The position numbers and the translations under genes are program-made. A model generated the notes under the pieces. The model worked only from the letters and a program-made list of their open reading frames with translations, was not told the DNA's origin and made no database searches. Positions 18,401-22,456 of a stretch of 22,456 nt of DNA are shown one piece after another; the first letter of the stretch is position 1; every line of letters begins with the position of its first letter. This DNA comes from CAXRGH01 sp964230195 (lineage in GTDB: Bacteria; Pseudomonadota; Gammaproteobacteria; Enterobacterales; Alteromonadaceae): contig CAXRGH010000127.1 in the NCBI GenBank assembly GCA_964230195.1, positions 1 to 22,456 of the forward strand, given 5' to 3'.

Positions 18401-18578
18401 GATAGGGGACACGGATACTGACCATGTCCAACATCATGGACGGAAATACTTCCTTTTTGATAGCAAATGCAGACAAAATACCGCCAATGATAAGAGCAAC
18501 CATCAGTAAATTAGCAGCAACATGATTACGCGCAAACCACGGAATCAAACCCGTTTCAGTATTGATTTTATAAGTCAT
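15414..18578 (-). CDS. RND efflux transporter permease subunit (HAE1/AcrB-like)
   Basis: Inner-membrane proton-driven pump subunit of a tripartite efflux system, probably exporting drugs or other amphiphiles; substrates cannot be read from sequence. The 1054-residue length is normal. The first membrane segment is at about 19–41 (HVAANLLMVALIIGGILSAFAIKKEVFP), followed by a large periplasmic loop, then segments around 335–480. TM4 carries the paired acids of the proton relay (GIVVDDAIIMGE, near 403–404). A second loop follows, with a Gly-rich stretch (GGGGGPGPQGK), then the last TM block from about 870. In TM10 the segment is GVVVNDSLILVDF (near 937): Asn-Asp occupy the place where AcrB has Lys-Asn, typical of a divergent RND subgroup. 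The start overlaps the adaptor stop by 1 nt (TAATG). No outer-membrane channel gene follows; TolC is presumably supplied elsewhere. Confidence 0.95.
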   Translation of the reverse strand: MTYKINTETGLIPWFARNHVAANLLMVALIIGGILSAFAIKKEVFPSMMLDMVSIRVPYLGAAPQEVEEGVILKIEEAIENVEGIKKMTSTASEGMGNVLIEVQDGYDPLILLDEIKVLVDAIPSFPDNTEKPVIYQPKITRDVLRVALYGDVSERELKETAKDLRDDIAGLEGVTSVEVSGARDYEVSIEVSEPRLQEHNLTFNDIVNAVRRTSIDLPGGRVRSENGDILLRTKGQAYTGAEFAEILLVNRSDGTRLTLGDVATINDGFIDEPRFSLFDGKPTVNVVVKAIGDEDALYIADTVKAFVEGQRDLLPANMKMDVWRDSSFYLYDRLELMLNNMSFGAILVFLVLTLFLQLRLAFWVIVGIPVCFLGTLVFMPMEMVDVSVNMISLFGFILVLGIVVDDAIIMGESAYTEIDEHGHSTENVIRGVQRVAMPATIGVITTIIAFIPLLMVDGPSSTIWKSIGWVVIICLVFSLVESKLILPAHLAQMRQRKLKRKNAWKRFTDSISNHLKRFIKERYTPFVRKAIQYRYHTLSLFFSVMIIMFGLFGSGIARFVFFPNIPSDSIQSSLTMEAGASIEQRNAVMRQIEAALLKTDDQLREEYGESILQHYVIYGTSSAEAVLIAELSKGEKREVDGFEIGRAWRKNLPELPGVEKLDIGGGGGPGPQGKDISFTLNGRNLDELQAVANRLMDELRNYDGVVDVGDNFSSGGDELRFSMKPEAEALGLRLNDLAQQVRFGFYGAEAQRIQRDDEEIKVMVRYPKEARTSLAQFEEMRIRTNNNQAIPFSDVAFVEKSKAYSAIVRIDGVRAISVEAGADKTRINPQNIVRDLQDEFIPDLLQTYPSVNIELGGASEQERDSLGSLFQGFGFALIAMYVLMAVTLRSYSQPLMIMSVIPFGIIGAIIGHLLLGYPVSILSMCGIVALSGVVVNDSLILVDFVNRARAEGQSMLESAVGAGAARFRAIVLTSLTTFIGLIPIVSETSLQAKIVIPMAISLAFGILFATVITLILVPCLYLVVDDTKRGLRFIFVEPFELLSEAKEKRESVQ

Positions 18579-19774
18579 TAACGTGCTCCACCATCAATAT
18601 CTGTACTCGACGTTGTTGCCATAGCCGGAGAGTCAGTCTTGATCTTGACTTCGGTACCATCTGTCGGATTTGCTAACGATGAGACCACTAATTGTTGTTC
18701 TGCTGATAGCCCGCGAGAAATCCAAACGTGCTGAGTTTCTGATTTGATGACTTCCACCGGAACTGAGCGCAGTTGATTATCGCCATCAACTACTATTACC
18801 GTATTGTCAATTCGGAGCGCTTTCCTTGGAATAATAGCCACCCCATTGGCTTGCTTCCCTTGGATCTCAGCTTGCACAAAGGTGCCAAATTTCAATACAT
18901 CACCTACAGTATTATTACGACGGTAGGGATCATTAACTTCGGCTACGGCAAACGTAACTCGGCTTGCATCATCAATGAGTCCTTCATCTCGTGTGATGTA
19001 GCCAGACCACTGTTTCTCTTTACCTGCGACCGTGGCACGCAATAATACTGGTGTCTTGATGAGGTTGTCGCCCTCATCCAAACTCAAATATGCAAAATCT
19101 GACTGTTTCAACGGCAAACGAACTTGAGCAATCTTTGTGTCAAATAAAGTGCCCAGTTGGCTACCAACCCCAACAAATTGACCAATTTCAACATTTTTTA
19201 CTCTGACAATCCCATCAAATGGTGCAAGAATCGAGGTACGTTTCAAATTGCGCTCAGCACGCTCTAAGTTAGCTTCGGCTGCCTTAACGTTGGCCTCCTC
19301 ATTGGCAAGTTGCGGTTTACGCAACCCGAGCTCGGGAGCAACACTATTTTGAATTGTGCTCCATTCAACAGCAGCAACTTTTCCTCGCGCCTGCTCCTCT
19401 TGGAGGGAGGCTTTTGCCCGTGCTAGGTTAGCCTCTGCCTGCTTGACGTCGGTTAAATAGTCATCTTGCTCTAGACGAATTAACACATCCCCTTTATTAA
19501 AGCTTCCGCCCTCGATAAACATATCCGACACCCATTCGACCCGGCCAGCAACCTGACCACTCAACAAGGTGGTATGCTTTGGCGATACCATACCTTGTGA
19601 CGATACAGAAAATTGAGGGTTGGTCAGTGCTACAGACATCACCTCAACCACCGGTAACTTTGGCTCCGCTTTTTTGCGTTGAGGCTTTTCTCGTGACAGT
19701 ACGAGTAAAACAGCCAGCACAAGAGCGGCCACAATGAAAATCAGGGGGAGAAATCGTATAATGACTCGGTTCAT
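18578..19774 (-). CDS. RND efflux periplasmic adaptor subunit (membrane fusion protein)
   Basis: Periplasmic adaptor that links the RND permease to an outer-membrane TolC-type channel. Its 398 residues show an N-terminal membrane anchor (about 6–27) with no lipobox cysteine, so it is anchored by the helix, not by lipid. Split lipoyl/barrel-sandwich halves follow (about 66–100, SGQVAGRVEWV…GDVLIRLEQDDY, and about 183–215, SILAPFDGIVRVKNVEIGQFV). Between them is an Ala/Glu-rich alpha-helical hairpin (about 103–180, KQAEANLARAKASLQEEQAR and EANVKAAEANLERAERNLKR). Beta-barrel and membrane-proximal domains make up the rest. The start is supported by an AGGA element about 7 nt upstream of the ATG. 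First gene of the two-gene efflux operon; divergent from the DUF5916 gene across 186 bp. Confidence 0.94.
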   Translation of the reverse strand: MNRVIIRFLPLIFIVAALVLAVLLVLSREKPQRKKAEPKLPVVEVMSVALTNPQFSVSSQGMVSPKHTTLLSGQVAGRVEWVSDMFIEGGSFNKGDVLIRLEQDDYLTDVKQAEANLARAKASLQEEQARGKVAAVEWSTIQNSVAPELGLRKPQLANEEANVKAAEANLERAERNLKRTSILAPFDGIVRVKNVEIGQFVGVGSQLGTLFDTKIAQVRLPLKQSDFAYLSLDEGDNLIKTPVLLRATVAGKEKQWSGYITRDEGLIDDASRVTFAVAEVNDPYRRNNTVGDVLKFGTFVQAEIQGKQANGVAIIPRKALRIDNTVIVVDGDNQLRSVPVEVIKSETQHVWISRGLSAEQQLVVSSLANPTDGTEVKIKTDSPAMATTSSTDIDGGAR

Positions 19775-19960
19775 GGATATTCCTATTCCAAAAATAGCTT
19801 AAGTGTCTGTCACAAAGTCGTTTGACTTCTGGAGCCACACATGGACAATGTCCGGCTATTATTTTTTATTTTTATAGTATTGTGGTGTGCACCACTGTTT
19901 TTTACACGGTGAGTACAGCACTTTTGACCATATAGATCAATTTTTAAAGGGATTTTCAAC
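19775..19960. promoter_or_regulatory. Divergent efflux/DUF5916 intergenic region with two inverted repeats
   Basis: This 186-bp region lies between the divergent adaptor and DUF5916 genes. It contains an exact odd palindrome GGACAATGTCC (19843–19853; 5-bp arms around one base) and a second inverted repeat GTGGTG-TG-CACCAC (19882–19895). The part between them is a T/A-rich run (19860–19880). These are plausible operator positions for control of the efflux operon and/or the DUF5916 gene. No clear sigma-70 promoter could be picked by eye, and no regulator gene is adjacent. Confidence 0.4.
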
Positions 19961-22279
19961 TTGCTCTACCGTGTTACGTTCATTTTTTCACTCGTGCTTG
20001 CATCAGTGATGGTCGCCTCTGTATCTCAAGCCTCGCCACTCATCCCGAAAGTCAATTCAGCCGCAACCATTGACGGACAACTGGACAAAGATGAATGGAA
20101 ACTCGCTCATAAATTCTCTCTTGATTTTGTGAATCTACCAGTGAACTACCCCGAACTTAATGCAAAAACAGATGTTTATGTTATGGAAAATGGGACCAGT
20201 TTATTTATTGCGTTTGATGCAAAAGACGACACCCCCTCAGAAATTCGGGCGAGATATCAGGTTCGCGACCGAATAAAAGCCGATGACCGTGTTGGCGTAA
20301 AAATTGACCCTTACGGTGATTCAAAGATTGCCTTTCATTTTGAATCTAATCCTCTTGGCGTTCAAAGAGACAACGTACAAACCGCTATAACCGGGACATC
20401 AAGCGACTCGTGGAATGGGATCTGGTCATCTGCGGGTAAAGTAACGGACACAGGCTTTATTGTTGAATTTGAAATACCATTGAGAAATTTCAATTTTAAT
20501 CAAAGTGATAGGCCACAAACTTGGAAATTTGATTTCAAGCGGGTGCGTCCGCGTGCTCAGTCATTTCGCTACTCCAATATAGATATCGACCACAACAACG
20601 GTTGCTGGGTGTGTCAGATGGTTCCGTTCCAAGGATTTGCGGGAGCGCGTCAAGGAAACAATCTAGCCTTTGTCCCCACGCTATTAACCGGTAATAGCCG
20701 TCAGAGAGACGCGAATGGAACGAGTGACTGGAACGACACAGATACACTCGACGCTGGTGCTGACATCAAATGGGGTATCAATAGCGAAACGGTGTTAAAT
20801 GCAACATTTAATCCCGACTTTTCTCAAGTTGAAGCAGACGCTGGACAGCTCAACGTGAATAACAATTTCAACCTATTCTTTCCGGAAAGACGTCCATTCT
20901 TCCTCGAAAATGCACAGATATTTACGACCAATCAAAAACTCGTGCACACGAGGAATATTGTTCAGCCGACGGTTGGTCTCAAAATTTCTGGTAAAACCAA
21001 TAAACATTCCTACGGCATATTGGCAACCGACGACACTGAAACCAATATCAATGTTCCAGGAAGTTTAAAATCAGATACGGCCCAGCTTGTGGGAAGTAGT
21101 CATAACGCAGCCATGCGCTACAGATACGATGCTTCTTCGAAAGCGACAATAGGCATGTTATCAACCTTAAGAAAGGCAGATAACTATCATAACTATCTGT
21201 TCATGGTGGATGGACGTTATAACATCACACCTCAAGATGTGTTTATCGCTGAAGCAATTACTTCTGATACTCGCTACCCGGAAGACCTCTCGGCTCAATT
21301 CGCTGATATAAGTGAAGCCTCTGAAACTTGTGAATTTGCAAACTGCTGGGCAAATGAAACGTTTTGGAGAACACAACATGATCAACCACTGCGCGGACAT
21401 AACTATTACGTGGCTTTACAACACCGAGAACGCGATTGGAATGGCTATGTACAATATAAAGAGATATCAGAAGGGTTTCGTTCTGATCTCGGGTTTATTA
21501 ATCGAGCGGATAGCAAACAATATTACGTAGGAGCTGGTAGAAACTGGTACAGCAATACCCAATGGTGGAATCGCCTCAGGCTCAATACCGATCACCAAGC
21601 ACTCAGAAATATGAATGATGAATTCATACTTGATTCGCAAGCCTTGAACTTTAGTGTCTTCGGCTCCTATCAATCAGTATTGAGCTATCAATGTAAATGG
21701 ACAGAACAAGTGGGCAACCGTTTGGACGAGAGTTTACTGTCGCTCACCGACAATACCTCAATTTTCCAGCAAAAGGATTGTAGTTTATCTGGTGAAGTGC
21801 GGCCAAATGAAATTTTACACCTGATATACAAACATAATTCGGGTTCCAAGATCGATTTTGTCAATAATCGCCTAGCCGATCGTAAGCGTATTCAATATAC
21901 AATCAATGCCAACTTCAACTCCTATTTCAAATCAGGCGTTACTTGGGTGGACGACACCTTAACCCTCTCTGGCTCTTCAGTTTATCAAGCCAATCAAGGG
22001 ACTTGGTGGACCAATATTCATTTTAACCTCAGACAAATGGTGAGAATAAAACTTATCTACACGGACATTCACCGAAATTTAGACAATTATCTGTACACTA
22101 CCCCAAATGCGCAAACCGAAAAACTGGTTGCTCAAGCCATTTACACTTACCAAGTTAACCCTCAAAGTGTCATCTACATTGGCTATGGCGGTAACAGTGG
22201 ATACAACGATGAATTAGGATCTTTTAGAGCGAATCAGCATAATATATTTGCAAAGTTCAGTTACGCTTGGTTACAATAA
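19961..22279 (+). CDS. CBM9-like/DUF5916 outer-membrane-type protein
   Basis: Protein of 772 residues with a signal peptide (residues 1–24, cleavage likely after VSQA). A carbohydrate-binding family 9-like domain follows (about 30–215; PKVNSAATIDGQLDKDEW, LFIAFDAKDDTPSEIRAR, DDRVGVKIDP). The rest is a DUF5916 region with the conserved stretch NPDFSQVEADAGQLNVN near 284 and FFPERRPFFLENAQIF after it. The C-terminal half has alternating aromatic/polar beta-strands and ends in FAKFSYAWLQ, consistent with an outer-membrane beta-barrel. The biochemical role of the family is not established; sugar or glycan handling at the cell surface is possible. The start is TTG at 19961 with a good ribosome site (AAAGGGA, 19946–19952); the next in-frame ATG would destroy the signal peptide. 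A paralogue follows 63 bp downstream. Paired cysteines (WVC, TCEFANC) may form disulfides. Confidence 0.9.
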   Translation: MLYRVTFIFSLVLASVMVASVSQASPLIPKVNSAATIDGQLDKDEWKLAHKFSLDFVNLPVNYPELNAKTDVYVMENGTSLFIAFDAKDDTPSEIRARYQVRDRIKADDRVGVKIDPYGDSKIAFHFESNPLGVQRDNVQTAITGTSSDSWNGIWSSAGKVTDTGFIVEFEIPLRNFNFNQSDRPQTWKFDFKRVRPRAQSFRYSNIDIDHNNGCWVCQMVPFQGFAGARQGNNLAFVPTLLTGNSRQRDANGTSDWNDTDTLDAGADIKWGINSETVLNATFNPDFSQVEADAGQLNVNNNFNLFFPERRPFFLENAQIFTTNQKLVHTRNIVQPTVGLKISGKTNKHSYGILATDDTETNINVPGSLKSDTAQLVGSSHNAAMRYRYDASSKATIGMLSTLRKADNYHNYLFMVDGRYNITPQDVFIAEAITSDTRYPEDLSAQFADISEASETCEFANCWANETFWRTQHDQPLRGHNYYVALQHRERDWNGYVQYKEISEGFRSDLGFINRADSKQYYVGAGRNWYSNTQWWNRLRLNTDHQALRNMNDEFILDSQALNFSVFGSYQSVLSYQCKWTEQVGNRLDESLLSLTDNTSIFQQKDCSLSGEVRPNEILHLIYKHNSGSKIDFVNNRLADRKRIQYTINANFNSYFKSGVTWVDDTLTLSGSSVYQANQGTWWTNIHFNLRQMVRIKLIYTDIHRNLDNYLYTTPNAQTEKLVAQAIYTYQVNPQSVIYIGYGGNSGYNDELGSFRANQHNIFAKFSYAWLQ

Positions 22280-22342
22280 ACAACCATTATAAATTCTCGT
22301 TTTTTCAGTCAGTTAAAACAGGATGTTGACTAGAGACTCTTA

Positions 22343-22456
22343 ATGAAAATAATAACCCTGTCGGTTGCTTTTGTTTGCTTATTGACTTCATTAGTGGTGC
22401 ATTCCACGCCAATACCGCGCATCAATGGACCCATCAATATTGACGGCCAATTAACT
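22343..22456 (+). CDS. Second CBM9-like/DUF5916 family protein (3' truncated by window end)
   Basis: Only the first 38 codons are present. They encode a signal peptide (MKIITLSVAFVCLLTSLVVHS) followed by TPIPRINGPINIDGQLT, which matches the start of the CBM9-like domain of the preceding gene (SPLIPKVNSAATIDGQLDK). It is therefore most likely a tandem paralogue. The spacing from the upstream stop is 63 bp with no terminator hairpin, so co-transcription is plausible. The ribosome site is weak: only a GAGA-like stretch precedes the ATG. The full domain content cannot be seen here. Confidence 0.82.
   Translation, partial: MKIITLSVAFVCLLTSLVVHSTPIPRINGPINIDGQLT

Overview
The window looks like a chromosomal segment of a marine gammaproteobacterium, most likely of the order Alteromonadales. 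The main reason is the cluster smc–zipA–ligA: a true SMC is present, not MukB, together with ZipA and NAD-dependent ligase, with cysZ divergent from smc. This assignment rests on recognising protein families and gene order. No 16S rRNA, tRNA or other taxonomic marker is present.

Left part (1–6109, + strand): one very large RHS/YD-repeat protein, probably 5'-truncated by the window edge. It has an SpvB-like section, scattered YD repeats, a divergent RHS-core end near residues 1528–1601, and about 426 C-terminal residues I do not recognise. That tail is a Cys motif, a polar linker, and a hydrophobic-rich domain. No immunity gene follows it; the next genes are convergent housekeeping genes.

Middle (6157–13885, − strand): a tightly packed run in the order smc, zipA, ligA, DUF3392, DUF2919. 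Gaps are 3 and 27 bp, then two 1-nt stop/start overlaps, which suggests one transcript from upstream of smc. It links chromosome organisation, Z-ring anchoring and DNA ligation with two small membrane proteins of unknown function. Divergent from smc is cysZ (14080–14811). Next comes a single-RRM RNA-binding protein (15024–15284). Its leader can form two interleaved long-range pairings just before the start codon, and it ends in a perfect bidirectional terminator.

Right part: a two-gene RND efflux operon on the − strand (adaptor 19774→18578, permease 18578→15414, 1-nt overlap, no outer-membrane channel gene). Divergent from it is a CBM9-like/DUF5916 outer-membrane-type protein (19961–22279, TTG start). 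A second member of the same family starts at 22343 and is cut by the window end. The 186-bp region between the efflux operon and the DUF5916 gene holds two small inverted repeats.

The most interesting points are the orphan RHS protein with an unrecognised hydrophobic C-terminus, the structured leader of the RRM gene, and the tandem DUF5916 genes facing an RND pump. No CRISPR array, insertion sequence, rRNA or tRNA was seen.
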